From Nemertoderma westbladi (Eukaryota; Xenacoelomorpha; Nemertodermatida; Nemertodermatidae), in contig JAUCBJ010002619.1 in NCBI GenBank assembly GCA_032718475.1, positions 24,084 through 88,083 on the forward strand: DNA of 64,000 bases, written 5' to 3'. Both the position numbers and the translations under genes were made by a program. Every line of letters starts with the position of its first letter. Positions within the stretch are counted from its first letter, which is position 1. Shown here piece by piece: positions 1-10,917 of this stretch. The notes below the pieces were generated by a model that saw nothing but the letters and a program-made list of their open reading frames with translations, was not told the origin of the DNA and did no database searches.

Positions 1-2707
1 TGAGACTTCCTTATTACAATGATACCGATATCTGAGACTTCCTTACAAAGATACCGATATCTGGTACGTCCTTACATAGATATCGATATCTGAGACTTCC
101 TTACAAAGATTCCGATATCTGGTACTTCCTTACAAAGATACCGATATCTGGTACTTCCTTACAAAGATACCGATATCTGGTACTTCCTTACAAAGATACC
201 GCTATCTGAGGCTTCCCTACAAAGATACCGATATCTGAGACTTCCTTACAAAGATTCCGATATCTGAGACTTCCTTACAAAGATACCGATATCTGAGACT
301 TCCTTATTACAATGATACCGATATCGGAGACTTCCTTATTACAAAGATTCCGATATATGCGACTTTCTTACAAAGATATCGATATCAGAGGCTTCCTTAC
401 AAAGATACCGATATCTGAGACTTCCTTATTACAATGATACCGATATCGGAGACTTCCTTATTACAAAGATTCCGATATCTGCGACTTTCTTACAAAGATA
501 TCGATATCAGAGGCTTCCTTACAAAGATACCGATATCTGAGACTTCCTTATTACAAAGATACCGATATCTGGTACTTCCTTACAAAGATACCGATAACTG
601 AGACTTCCTTACAAAGATACCGATATCTGAGATTTCCTTATTACAAAGATACCGATATCTGCGACTTCCTTACAAAGATATCGATATATGAGACTTCCTT
701 ACAAAGATACCGATATCTGAGACTTCCTTACAAAGATATCGATATCTGGTACTTCCTTACAAAGATACCGATATCTGAGACTTCCTTACAAAGATACCGA
801 TATCTGAAACTTCCTTACAAAGATATAGATATCTGGTACTTCCTTACAAAGATACCGATATCTGAGACTTCCTTACAAAGATACCGATATCTGAGACTTC
901 CTTATTATAAAGATACCGATATCTGAGGCTTCCTTACAAAGATACCGATATCTGAGACTTCCTCACAAAGATACCGATATCTGAGGCTTCCTTACAAAGA
1001 TACCGATATCTGAGACTTCCTTCCAAAGATACCGATATCTGAGACTTCCTTACAAAGATATCGATATCTGAGACTTCCTTACAAATATTCCGATATCTGA
1101 GTCCTTACAAAGATACCGATATCTGGTACTTCCTTACCAAGATTCCGTTATCTGGTACTTCCTTACAAAGATACCGATATCTGAGACTTCCTTACAAAGA
1201 TTCCGATATCTGAGACTTCCTTACAAATATACCGATATCTGAGACTTCCTTATTACAATGATACCGATATATGAGACTTCCTTACAAAGATTCCGATATC
1301 TGGTACTTCCTTACAAAGATACCGATATCTGAAACTTCCTTACAAAGATACCTTTATATGAGACTTCCTCACTAAGATACCGATATCTGAGGCTTCCTTA
1401 CAAAGATACCGATATCTGGTACTTCCTTACAAAGATATCGATATCTGTGACTTCCTTATTACAAAGATACCGATATCTGAGGCTTCCTTACAAAGATACC
1501 GATATCTGGTACTTCCTTACAAAGATATCGATATCTGAGACTTCCTTATTACAAAGATACCGATATCTGAGACTTCCTTACAAAGATTCCGATATCTGAG
1601 ACTTCCTTACAAAGATACCGATATCTGAGACTTCCTTATTACAATAATACCGATATCTGAGACTTCCTTACAAAGATACCGATATCTGAGACTTCCTTAC
1701 AAAGATTCCGATATCTGGTACTTCCTTACAAAGATACCGATATCTGAGGCTTCCTTACAAAGATACCGATATCTGGTACTTCCTTACAAAGATACCGATA
1801 TCTGAGACTTCCTCACAAAGATACCGATATCTGAGGCTTCCTTACAAAGATACCGATATCTGAGAATTCCCTACAAAGATACCGATATCTGGTACTTCCT
1901 TACAAAGATTCCGATATCTGAGACTTCCTTCCAAAGATACCGATATCTGAGACTTTCTTATTACAAAGATACCGATATCTGAGACATCCTTATTACAAAG
2001 ATACCGATATCTGAGACTTCCTTACAAAGATACCGATATCTGGTACTTCCTTACAAAGATTCCGATATCTGGTACTTCCTTACAAAGATACCGATATCTG
2101 AGGCTTCTTTACAAAGATACCGATATCTGAGACTTCCTCACAAAGATACCGATATCTGAGGCTTCCTTACAAGATACCGATATCTGAGACTTCCTTACAA
2201 AGATATCGATATCTGAGACTTCCTTACAAAGATACCGATATCTGAGACTTCCTTATTACAATGATACCGATATCTGAGATTTCCTTACATTCCGATATCT
2301 GGTACTTCCTTACAAAGATACCGATATCTGAGACTTCCTTACAAAGATACCATATCTGAGACTTCCCTACAAAGATTCCGATATCTGATACTTTCTTACA
2401 AAGATACCGATATCTGGTACTTCCTTACAAAGATACCGATATCTGAGACTTCCTTACAAAGATACCGATATCTGGTACTTCCTTACAAAGAAACCGATAT
2501 ATGAGACTTCCTTACAAAGATTCCGATATCTGAGACTTTCTTACAAATATACCGATATCTGGTACTCCTTTACAAAGATACCGATATCTGATACTTCCTT
2601 ACAAAGATACCGATATCTGAGACTTCCTTCCAAAGATACCGATATCTGAGACTTCCTTACAAATGATACCGATATCTCATACTTCCTTACAAAGATACCG
2701 ATATCTA
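1..2707. repeat. 29-bp minisatellite array, about 90 copies, running off the left edge
   Basis: The sequence is a head-to-tail array of a unit of about 29 bp containing CTTCCTTACAAAGATACC and then GATATC. Many units have a 3-bp longer variant (TTATTACAAAG) and there are frequent single-base variants (GAGAC/GGTAC, ATACC/ATTCC). It starts at or before base 1, so its full length is unknown. It stops about 30 bp from the splice donor of the galactosyltransferase exon and so lies in that gene's first intron. No gene is seen inside it. Confidence 0.95.
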
Positions 2708-2737
2708 AGACTAACTGTATCTACCAACTAAACTAAC

Positions 2738-3223
2738 CTTGAACTCGTTGTAAACTCCAATCTGTGATTCTTTATCCCGGTACCCCATGGAGAATAAAGT
2801 AATGACACCCGATCTGTTGAGAAACGATTTGCTTCCCCAGGTCTCCCTTATTATATTCCGTTTGTCAACGTCTGGTGGCGCTGATTTTACAATAACAACA
2901 GTCAATACGCGAGCAGGTCTATCAATAGACATGTGGAAACAAGCTAGTTTGTTTTCAATCAGATAAGATGGTTGAGATGAATTTAATTCGGGATTTAGCT
3001 GTAGGCGTTCATTAATAATATGGCTCTCTTCTATTTTTCGCGTGGTCTTGTAATCGTAGAGTTTATCTTCGTTCATAGATTTCTGAACAAGGACTTTTAC
3101 AACAACCGATCCCGGGAGAAGAACGCTTTGTATCATGATGCAGGTTAAACAGAAAATTACTCCAGTTGCGCACAACATACACAATCGTTGTAAACTCATT
3201 ATTGTAATGCGATAAATAATCAC
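2738..3223 (-). CDS. Beta-1,3-galactosyltransferase-like protein (GT31 family), N-terminal exon
   Basis: This is a coding exon for the start of a Golgi type II membrane glycosyltransferase. A short cytoplasmic N-terminus is followed by a hydrophobic signal anchor (about residues 10-35, rich in L, C, I and V), then a stem and the beginning of the catalytic domain. The signature VVIVKSAPPDVDKRNIIRET followed by WGS matches the GT31 pattern of a strand, a KSAP-like turn, then RRxxIRxTWG. GT31 enzymes add galactose or N-acetylglucosamine in beta-1,3 linkage, but the acceptor cannot be told here. The exon ends at a strong donor, AAG|GTTAGT, with the intron beginning at 2737. The DxD metal-binding motif and the rest of the enzyme must lie beyond the left edge. 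A second Met eight residues in (position 3199) is an equally possible start. The reading frame would hit a stop soon after the donor, which fits splicing. The next exon is not in the window. Confidence 0.75.
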
Positions 3224-3802
3224 TAGAAGTTCTATAAAACCGGTAATACCGGTGAATTGACTCTAGTTTCTATTAAAATTATTCTCATCCATGATAAATA
3301 TTACAAATTTTCTTTTGTTTATAAATAAATTTTGCAAACCAATATAATGAAAAAATTGTTTTACCTTAAGCCACCTGACCTTAAGAAGAACACTTAAGAA
3401 ATACACCCTAAAAATCATTGAATAATTTATTTATATAAAACGACTTGTGGGTATCGGATTCAGATTCATTAATAAACCAATTTGAATGTTTCACAGAAGT
3501 TAAGTTATAAGTTAATCTAAGCGTAAGGAATAGGCAGCGGATGTGTTTCTTATACTAATGTATCAAGAGGATTTCTAAGTTACGGTCTATAGAATATTGA
3601 GGGGTGCCATGTTGGATGTATGATTGTTTGGTAGCATCACTAACTAACTACTACAGTATGGTAGTTCTGGGAAGAATTTCATGGTTCGTTTATTCCGCTA
3701 TAATAGTTACTTACTAAAATTTCCAACGTTTCAACTAAACAGTAGCCGTTATCAGGGATAATTAAACACAAAAGAAGTAAAGAATGCTGAATAATAAATT
3801 AA
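3224..3802. other. Upstream flank of the galactosyltransferase exon, no gene seen
   Basis: AT-rich sequence with no convincing coding frame, RNA gene or repeat. It may hold the 5' UTR or promoter of the minus-strand galactosyltransferase, but I see no clear core promoter motif. Confidence 0.5.
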
Positions 3803-4026
3803 GTATGAAATAAAGTAAGTATGAAATAAAGTAAGTATGAAATAAAGTAAGTATGAAATAAAGTAAGTATGAAATAAAGTAAGTATGAAATAAAGTATGT
3901 ATGAATTAAAGTAAGTATGAAATAAATAAAGTAAGTACGAAATAAAGTAAGTATGAAATAAAGTAAGTATGAAATAAAGTAAGTATGAAATAAATAAAGT
4001 AAGTACGAAATAAAGTAAGCATGAAA
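3803..4026. repeat. 16-bp minisatellite (GTAAGTATGAAATAAA), about 13 copies
   Basis: Tandem units GTAAGTATGAAATAAA run with minor variants (GTATGTATG, GTAAGTACG) and two units extended by an extra AATA. The array is low-complexity and the open frame across it is a by-product of the repeat. Confidence 0.93.
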
Positions 4027-4030
4027 TAAC

Positions 4031-4775
4031 TATGTAGTTAGCATTGAGTCTTTTCCACCACCTACCACTACAGTTAGTATGCCTATGCATTTGGCACGTG
4101 ACACTTTAAGCCGAAAAAAGCGGTCAAAACATTTTCTTATTTTTTTTAGTACTAATGAGAAAGGACAGAATTAAGAAAGGACAAATTAAAAAATAAAATG
4201 TGGTAAAATTTTCCAAATCCGTCTCCCAGACTACAAATCGGAGACAAGTCTACGCTAGACAAGACTACAATAATTGTAGTTTTGTACAACTTCCAAGGAA
4301 GACTACATTGTAACCTTAGCTTGCTTATTTCCCACAAGATGATACCTAGGTATGTCACATGGCCATAAAAGACAAAAGATGAATGACACGAGCATTATCA
4401 CGTTAATTTTATTATAATTTATCATAAATCATTAATTAAGATTTATTATGATTTACAGATAAAACAAACAATTACCTCTAACGGAACCTTTACATAAATT
4501 ATACGACATAATGAAATTTGCTTTCAGTACTAGATCTTTCAATATCCATTAACAATAAAAGTACATTACGTCTACATTTATATAAAATTGATTAACAATG
4601 AAATTAAATTAATAATTTCGATATTAGGGAGACTACTGTATTATTGACAAGTTACTCATTTCATTGTAACTTGTCACGAAGATATGTATATACTTGTCCA
4701 ACAATTTACAGTATCCCCGAAGTCAGAGTTACAAGACTACTAGATTTAGGGATAAATCACTCTATATTTGCCAAG
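4031..4775. other. AT-rich stretch without a recognised gene
   Basis: Short open frames here show no family signature. The right end adjoins the B2 repeat of the tyrosine-recombinase element. Confidence 0.5.
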
Positions 4776-4827
4776 GGGGTAACTCTGCTGGGACTCTCAC
4801 TGCACTGCAAATCTAGAGCCTGTAAAA
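4776..4827 (-). repeat. Repeat B2, 52 bp (outer)
   Basis: Identical over 52 bp to 5349-5400. It marks the 3' outer end of the element in the split-direct-repeat scheme. Confidence 0.85.
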
Positions 4828-4885
4828 TACCCGTAAGTGCAACACAGTCAGAGTATCAGCAAAGCTAAAGGGTGGGTTGGGTGGG

Positions 4886-5258
4886 TAAAAATAAGTCTTG
4901 TACATTTAACAGAAATGTAAATAGCTAGCCAATATTGTCTTCTGAGCAGAATATTATAGTCAGTCTGAACTATTAATTACTCGCTGTTCTTACCAATATA
5001 TATCTAAGAACCAATCACAGCACAGTGTCAGTCAGCTTTCCTGCTGTGTCTATCTATCGTGGTTACTGGCTCATTACTTCTAATCAGTGCTAACCCAGCC
5101 TGCCTACAGCAGGCTACCTATAGAGAGGGTTAGGAGTTGCTCTGTCTTGTCGGGCTGTCTTGGTAGTTGCTATGGTTACACCCACCTCTGTATTCTGTTC
5201 CTTATAGTAAACCTTAGCCTTACCAGGTAAAGAGCTTTACTTATACCAAAGACACATT
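4886..5258 (-). repeat. Repeat A2, 373 bp
   Basis: Nearly identical to A1 at 12359-12738 in the same orientation. The main difference is a 7-bp TCTGAAC duplication present only in A1. Identity stops exactly after GACACATT in both copies. Confidence 0.93.
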
Positions 5259-5348
5259 ACCTGGCCAGTCTATGGTTGTTATGACCCTGATCGACTATGA
5301 CATATCATCTGATATGATCATTCAAATGCATTATGTGATGAGTGTTTT

Positions 5349-5400
5349 GGGGTAACTCTGCTGGGACTCTCACTGCACTGCAAATCTAGAGCCTGTAAAA
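5349..5400 (-). repeat. Repeat B1, 52 bp (inner)
   Basis: Inner copy of the 52-bp B repeat, placed between the recombinase gene and A2 as expected for Ngaro/PAT elements. Confidence 0.85.
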
Positions 5401-5557
5401 AACCCCCAAACCCCAGAAATAAAAAATGTAAGAGAGGATTTCTAGAATGCAATATTTTTCTTATACAGGTAGTTAGGTTTATCTAATGAAATAATAGTTA
5501 GGTTTATCTAATGAAATAATACAATTTTTTCAATGTTTGTGTTTCGGAATGATAAGT

Positions 5558-5965
5558 TTATTTGTATATTCCCAATAGTGCAATTGTTTTTTGTGCTTCT
5601 ACTAGTTCTCGATCGTACGGTCTAATATATCGTTCGTAGCATGAGCTGCGCCACCTTCCTAGCTTCTGTATGATGGTAGTTGGTAGACCCGCTCTGGACG
5701 CTTCTGTGGCAAGTCCTGACCGGAAACTGTGACTCGAGTATCCTGGCCCTAAAATATCTCTAACCATGCAGTTCACTTTCTGTGCGCGCAATGGTATACC
5801 TTCGCAAAACATGAACAATTTCATGTTTGGTAACATCACGGAGTCCCGGTATCTAAGGTAAGTTTTGACACGTTTATGTGGACAAAATGCACCCCCTACC
5901 TCTGCGGCCTTTGTTGGATAGCACAGCCACAGCTTTCGACATGGATAATGAATTACCAGTATGAG
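5558..5965 (-). pseudogene. Tyrosine recombinase, C-terminal catalytic part
   Basis: The element's integrase is a DNA strand-exchange enzyme acting on the circular intermediate. The frame is open from 5965 down to the stop at 5558, with no clear start. It carries the second half of the catalytic box: HSFRSGLATEASRAGLPTTI with the H-x-x-R pair, then LGRWRSS where W takes the place of the second His, then CYERYIR with the probable nucleophilic Tyr. The N-terminal DNA-binding part and the first catalytic Arg are not found upstream, where a stop at 5966-5968 closes the frame. It therefore looks truncated or frameshifted. The HSFR...GRW...YERYIR form is typical of DIRS/Ngaro and Crypton recombinases rather than bacterial integrases. 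Confidence 0.85.
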
Positions 5966-6287
5966 TTAGAAATTTTAAGGATGTGTTTATTTACATGCAT
6001 ATAATGTTTATATTAAACGCATAACAGCTGTGATATAGTACATAACACAAATTTAAAGTCCTATAGTCTGAATAATATAGACATTAAAACTAAACATAAC
6101 TAGATATGAAACACACAGAATACAGTTAGACCATGCATAATAACAATTCATCAACAGATTATTAATACCTACTCAGAGGTTTATTTATAATTGAGTGGGT
6201 ACGCAATGATAGAACATGACTTGTAGTAATATATTAGGTACTTTCTCTTGTGATTATCTACTCCAGTTAGTAGGGAAAGCTGGGTGC

Positions 6288-7451
6288 TTACCCCTGCTGT
6301 ATGTATTGCTTCCCAAGAGCTTTCTTTGGCTGAGTCTTGATTGTGGGTATATACGCCCTATCGCGGTTAGAGGATCCTGACTGATAGGCATTGTCATCTC
6401 TGCTGCGTTTACTATCAGGTGCGTTATATCCGTCGTTACGTGAGCTACTTGTCTCTTGAATGTCCGAATCGTCAAAACGACGACGACGGCTGCGACAATC
6501 GAAACGATAGTGGCCTTCACGACCGCAATGATGACATATTACACCCTTACGGAAGCTGTCTGACATGCTTGGACGTGGCTTGTTGAAACCCTTCACAGCT
6601 TCCCAGCGTACACAGCTACCTAGGTGCTGTTTGTCGCAATTCCTACACTGAGACATGTAGTCATTTCGAAGCGGGTTTCTAAGTGTAAGAGGGCGCCCCC
6701 ATTCTCCCTTTGCTGCCTGAACATAGAGTCGATGGTCTCTATCCATTCTTTGAATATACCCAAAGGTATAAATCGGAGCAATCTCTAGAATGTGACGGTA
6801 GTACGTCCATATTGAAGCTGAATCCTCAGGAAACAACTCGCTTTTATAGCTACAGAAGAGCGCTAGACAATTGAGGAGTGACCCTGTCGATTCAAGTTCG
6901 GCATTCTTGCCAGGTTTCCCATTGGTCTCATGGCGCTCCGCCAGTTCAGCTAAATTCACAAATTTATGTTGCACACGTAATTTGTCTATAATTGCTTCAT
7001 CTAAAGGTCGTGTGCATGACAGAATTGCAGGTAAAACCACCTTTGACTTAATCTCAATAAGGCCTGAATTTTCATGTGTCTGAATGTTGCCAGCTGTATG
7101 GCCTCCATTTGCGACTTTAACCATTAGTTCCACCAGTTTATTTAGAGCGGAGGTTTCGTTTAGCTGTTGCAGATTAGCTGCTGAGTGAATAGAATCGATA
7201 TCTCCACTCGTTGATGCCGCTTGAATTGGCAGGAACATTTTTAGTCCATCCTTTGACTGACCCATTTCATAATGCACTCCCGTGATTGTTAATGGTTGAT
7301 CTGTTGTTAATTTCGATAAAACGTCGGTGGTCAGTGAGATTTTCTCCCATACTTTCTGATTAGAAGTCTGATTTATAGCCAACTTCTGCCACTCACCGGA
7401 CTGTAGAGTTTGGCAGAGAGATCCCACCGGATATGAAACATCAGGATTCAT
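6288..7451 (-). CDS. Gag-like protein with CCHC zinc knuckle (387 aa)
   Basis: An intact frame of 387 codons. The N-terminal 230 residues resemble no domain I can name with certainty. The C-terminal part has a cysteine cluster CRNCDKQHLGSC and a classic nucleic-acid-binding zinc knuckle CHHCGREGHYRFDC (C-x2-C-x4-H-x4-C). A basic, polar tail rich in R, D, S and N follows. This is the layout of a retrotransposon Gag or nucleocapsid that packages element RNA. In this element it follows RNase H and precedes the recombinase, whereas Ngaro and DIRS elements normally have gag first. It lies 187 bp upstream of B-side non-coding sequence and has its own ATG at 7451. The function is inferred from the zinc knuckle and context. 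Confidence 0.75.
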   Translation of the reverse strand: MNPDVSYPVGSLCQTLQSGEWQKLAINQTSNQKVWEKISLTTDVLSKLTTDQPLTITGVHYEMGQSKDGLKMFLPIQAASTSGDIDSIHSAANLQQLNETSALNKLVELMVKVANGGHTAGNIQTHENSGLIEIKSKVVLPAILSCTRPLDEAIIDKLRVQHKFVNLAELAERHETNGKPGKNAELESTGSLLNCLALFCSYKSELFPEDSASIWTYYRHILEIAPIYTFGYIQRMDRDHRLYVQAAKGEWGRPLTLRNPLRNDYMSQCRNCDKQHLGSCVRWEAVKGFNKPRPSMSDSFRKGVICHHCGREGHYRFDCRSRRRRFDDSDIQETSSSRNDGYNAPDSKRSRDDNAYQSGSSNRDRAYIPTIKTQPKKALGKQYIQQG

Positions 7452-7643
7452 AGTTCATGAATATATATCAATTATTATGTTATATATAATATAGCTGTAT
7501 ATGTAGCTTCTCACATATCGCTGTGTATACCAAATACCATAATAATGTAATATGAATATATGTGTAATAAAACTATTGTTAGACAGAGGTGAAACTAGTT
7601 AAACACAAGGTGATATAATCAAATCGGAAATTAAAGAGTGTAA

Positions 7644-8135
7644 TTACTTGGTGCAATCCTTAGGGGTTAGCAATTTTTTAATGTGTTTCCATTCCTGTAA
7701 AACTACAGTTGGTTCGTCCTCCATTTGCGGAAACAGTCGTTTAAACGAATCGATCTTTAATCTGCTTAGCAGATCGGGTCCTAAATTGTCATGGGATCTG
7801 ATGTGTTGGCAGAAAATCATAATGCCGTATCTAGTACAGACTTGCAATAAATATCTAATCAAATCCATGAGGTAGTTATTGCTTGATGCACCCTTGACCA
7901 TGGCATTCAGGACTGTTTCACTATCACTGTGTAGTAGCAGCCGTGACCCTGTAAAGGCACGTCCAAATACTGCAGTAGCTAACACAATGGCAGCCATTTC
8001 CTTAATGGCTATTGGATATCCACTCACTATGTCATCCGAAAGCTGTAATGCAAACCATTGTTTGCTATGAACCGCTCCTAGCCCATAGCCTGAAGCATCG
8101 GTAGCCATATTATGTTGGCTAGGTTTAATCATGAC
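7644..8135 (-). CDS. RNase H domain of the tyrosine-recombinase retrotransposon
   Basis: This degrades the RNA strand of RNA:DNA hybrids during reverse transcription. Four acidic active-site residues are visible: Asp in ATDASGYGLGA, Glu in KEMAAIVLA, Asp in LHSDSETVLNAM, and Asp near the end in HIRSHDNLGPDLLSRL. The domain is in one frame and appears intact. It was part of the same polyprotein as the reverse transcriptase. The LINE at 8136-9466 now separates them, and the first part of the open frame (8136-8168) is LINE sequence. Both LINE flanks carry the same duplicated AATCATGAC in the same reading phase, so the original polyprotein crossed this point without a break. Confidence 0.85.
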   Translation of the reverse strand, partial: VMIKPSQHNMATDASGYGLGAVHSKQWFALQLSDDIVSGYPIAIKEMAAIVLATAVFGRAFTGSRLLLHSDSETVLNAMVKGASSNNYLMDLIRYLLQVCTRYGIMIFCQHIRSHDNLGPDLLSRLKIDSFKRLFPQMEDEPTVVLQEWKHIKKLLTPKDCTK

Positions 8136-9466
8136 TACTAGGATCGGCATGCTGCATTGCAGCTGCATTTTTAAGAATGCTGTGCCGGCTTGTCAACAAA
8201 ATTGCACCGCCACAACTCCCTATCACCCATGACATTTGCTAGATCATCCGCATCTTTAAGGCCAGTGTCCTTTAAGATGCGTCTCAAGAAAGTCATGGGC
8301 TGTCCACCATGCTTATTCACTCCATGAGGCTGCCAAAGTACAAGATTATGCACTGGCTGGTCCTCACGGCGAAAGCAATGTCCTGCAAAGCGGAGGCGGT
8401 TTTGTTCTAGTGTCAAGCTTGGGGGAACCAATGAGACACCTCCAATGTTATATAGTGTCTGGTTGGAGATGTGTGCATTGTACTTGACACAATGAACCCG
8501 GCGTAGCATTCTTGTGAATGTGCCATCCAGAGATTTGGTGTCCTCAGCAGTTAGAGCCCAGCATGGACTCCCATAGAGGAGTACTGGAACTACTGCTGCT
8601 CTAAATAATCGGACCTTAAGTTTCCGATTAATTCTCGGTGACTTCCAAATCCTGGAAAGCCTATTCAAGGCTGCCCATGCCTTTCCCTTACGTATTCGAA
8701 GGTCCTCACCTGACTTCCGGATCCATGATCCCAGGTAACAGAAGTCGTCCACATGCTCAAGCATACCATCCTTTGAGCTTATGCTCATCCGATCAGAGAC
8801 TTGCTGAGGACTTTCAAAGTTAACGGTCAGAATTTTGGTCTTTCTGGAGTTAATAAAAAGACCAACACTAGAAGCAGCATGTTCTAATGAGCTGAGGAGC
8901 CGTTGGGCTCCCTCTAATGATTCTGAGAGTACTCCTAAGTCATCAGCAAAGTCTAGATCAGTTAGGTACTTGGCAGGATTTCCTCGACTTCTGGAGCCAG
9001 TAGGTGGAGTTATCATCACCCCATCATCATTATGATGATCTAAGGACATGCGTAGAACATAGTCAACCACAATAATGAACAAGAATGGTGCAAGTGTGTC
9101 TCCTTGGAGGACGCCCCATAACACTTCAAATGGTTCTGTGTCACCGTCAACAGTAGACACAAATGTTGTCGAACCATCGTATACTGATCTGATTGCTGCA
9201 ATAATTTCATCAGGAATCCCATATAATGAAAGTATGCTGAACATACGTGAGCGAGAGACTGAATCAAAGGCCTTGAAGAAGTCAACAAAGATAACAGCCA
9301 GATGCCTGTCTTTCTTTTTTGATAATTCTTCAATTATCCTTCTAAGTGCCAAAATGGGCTCCATGGTCCCACGACCTTTACGGAACCCATTCTGATTTCC
9401 ACGGAGCAGTCTCTCAATGGGATCCCTGATGCGATTTAATAGAATCCTATTGTATAGCTTTGCAGC
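8136..9466 (-). mobile_element. 5'-truncated RTE-like LINE (copy A) nested in the retrotransposon
   Basis: A 1331-bp LINE insertion flanked by a perfect 9-bp target-site duplication, AATCATGAC (8127-8135 and 9467-9475). Read on the minus strand it corresponds to the stretch from about 54843 to the 3' end of the near-full-length copy at 52407-56185, with very few differences. It ends in the family's 3' tail, CCGATCCTAGTA. 5' truncation with a short target duplication is typical of LINE insertion by target-primed reverse transcription. Confidence 0.93.
8171..9466 (-). pseudogene. Truncated LINE reverse transcriptase (copy A)
   Basis: The frame encodes the RT from just before the fingers-palm region to the C-terminus and is open to a stop at 8171. 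Motifs include GNQNGFRKGRGT, the palm Asp in VDFFKAFDSVSR, GVLQGDTLAPFLF and FADD (YxDD variant). A long C-terminal region with LRFAGHCFRRED follows. The endonuclease and N-terminal RT are missing because of 5' truncation. The frame is fused by chance to retrotransposon coding sequence upstream (up to 9685), so a predictor would call a chimeric protein. Confidence 0.9.
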
Positions 9467-10742
9467 AATCATGACAGGGTTCTGTAAAGGTGCCCTATGT
9501 TGCTCTACACAGTCCAGAGCCAACTTCCAATAGTCAAGGTCTTCATGCAAGTTGTCTGGAATGCTAATCATCTTTTGCTGATGTGGAACACATGTTGCAT
9601 CTATCAACCTCCGCAGGAATGTCCTACTTGCACATACTGCTTTACATAAAAAAGAGAGCCGACCTATACCTTTCTTTCTTATCATCAGGTATAAAAAACT
9701 TCATGGTTGACGTGTCGATGCCTATACCAAATACAATTTGATGTTTAGCCGGACGGAATAATTTATGTTCATTTAAAGGTATGTTATATCTACTGAACAA
9801 GTCTATGACCATGTCTAAAATGTGGTCTGCAAGGGCAGGCACATCTACTGTAACTATGATAAAATCATCTAAAAGATGATCGACGTCTGCTACTGATGCA
9901 AGTGACAACTCTCTTTGTTCAGTTGCAAGTAATTTCATATGTTCAGCAGGGCAGGTCGTCTCAGAAAGACGCTCATAAATGACGTTTCTCACCAGGGTGC
10001 TATAGTTCTGGAATATCCGACTGGCAGATCTTAACCCGAAAACTAATCTAGTATAAACAAAATAAAAATCTCGCCACTGTATACCTAAGAGATGCCAGTC
10101 TAATTTGGAGACTGGGATAATCTTAAAGGCATCCTTAACATCCAACTTGGCAATCAGTGCGCCATCACCTGAACTAATTATGTTTCGAACAATCGTATCG
10201 ATTGTTGTATATGACACAGTGGAATCCTCATCCGAAATAAAGCTGTTGACAGTTCCTTTTCTATCATTGGAGAAGTCTACACACAGGCGGGTCTTTTTGC
10301 CTGGAATTTGACTGAGGGTCAGAGGATCAATGACATTTAGAAAAGTGTTGGTTGTAATGTTTGGTAGGGTCAGAAAAGGTCCTTCTAGGTATCCAGAGTT
10401 TACTTCCTTCGCAATAATGTCATCAACAATCTGTGAGTTGTCGGTGGCTGACTTGTTGTTCTTGCGGTGTATGTAAGTGTTTCGTGGCCCATTATACCCA
10501 ATACGCACACCTTGGCGTAACTGTTGCATTAATTCTGAAACCTCTTGCGATTGGGCATGGAAACGTAAATCATCCTCAAGTTTGTCTACATTGATGGGAG
10601 TAGATGGGTGTTTTTCTATGATGTAACTGCCTTTTCGTATTTTCAAGTGTTGAAATGCCTCTGACGCTATGTTTGCTAGATCGTTTTGATCTATGTAATA
10701 AATATGGTCAGCCACTGTTGAACTCGTGATATCCATTATCAT
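9467..10742 (-). pseudogene. Reverse transcriptase of the tyrosine-recombinase retrotransposon, frameshifted
   Basis: This copies element RNA into DNA. The first frame runs from ATG at 10742 to a stop at 9642. It has a DIRS/Ngaro-type RT: the palm Asp in IAKLDVKDAFKIIPV, the HLLGIQW turn, FGLRSASRIFQ (motif B) and the catalytic pair in LLDDFIIV. The rest of the domain continues in another frame from 9685 (GRLSFLCKAV ... FLRRLIDATC, the connection before RNase H). The shift lies in the A/G-rich run near 9665-9680 and is probably a one-base indel or, less likely, a programmed frameshift. A LINE then interrupts it at 9466. About 180 bp of leader separate the ATG from the tandem repeats upstream. 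Confidence 0.87.
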
Positions 10743-10917
10743 ATAATCATTTTAAAAGTCCTATAGAACTAGACTTATAATATCTGATAGCTCTAACTGT
10801 TAGTCGCCTACTGGTAACTATCTCTATAGCTCAGTAGCTGTACTTATGTTGTATGCCAATATGCACTAATGCACTTGCACTACTGCACTAAATGACTACG
10901 CAATATATCAGTGCGCT

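Noticed and set aside
1..2707. CRISPR array or telomeric/centromeric satellite
   Set aside because: There are no unique spacers between repeats. The units are contiguous with point variants, in a eukaryotic intron. A centromeric role cannot be judged from one edge.
3752..4090. 112-codon frame rich in Tyr, Leu and Phe on the minus strand
   Set aside because: It is a translation of the 16-bp GTAAGTATGAAATAAA minisatellite.
8171..9685. A single 504-codon reverse transcriptase gene
   Set aside because: It is a chance fusion of the Ngaro-like RT tail (9467-9685) with an inserted LINE RT (8171-9466), shown by the 9-bp target duplication.
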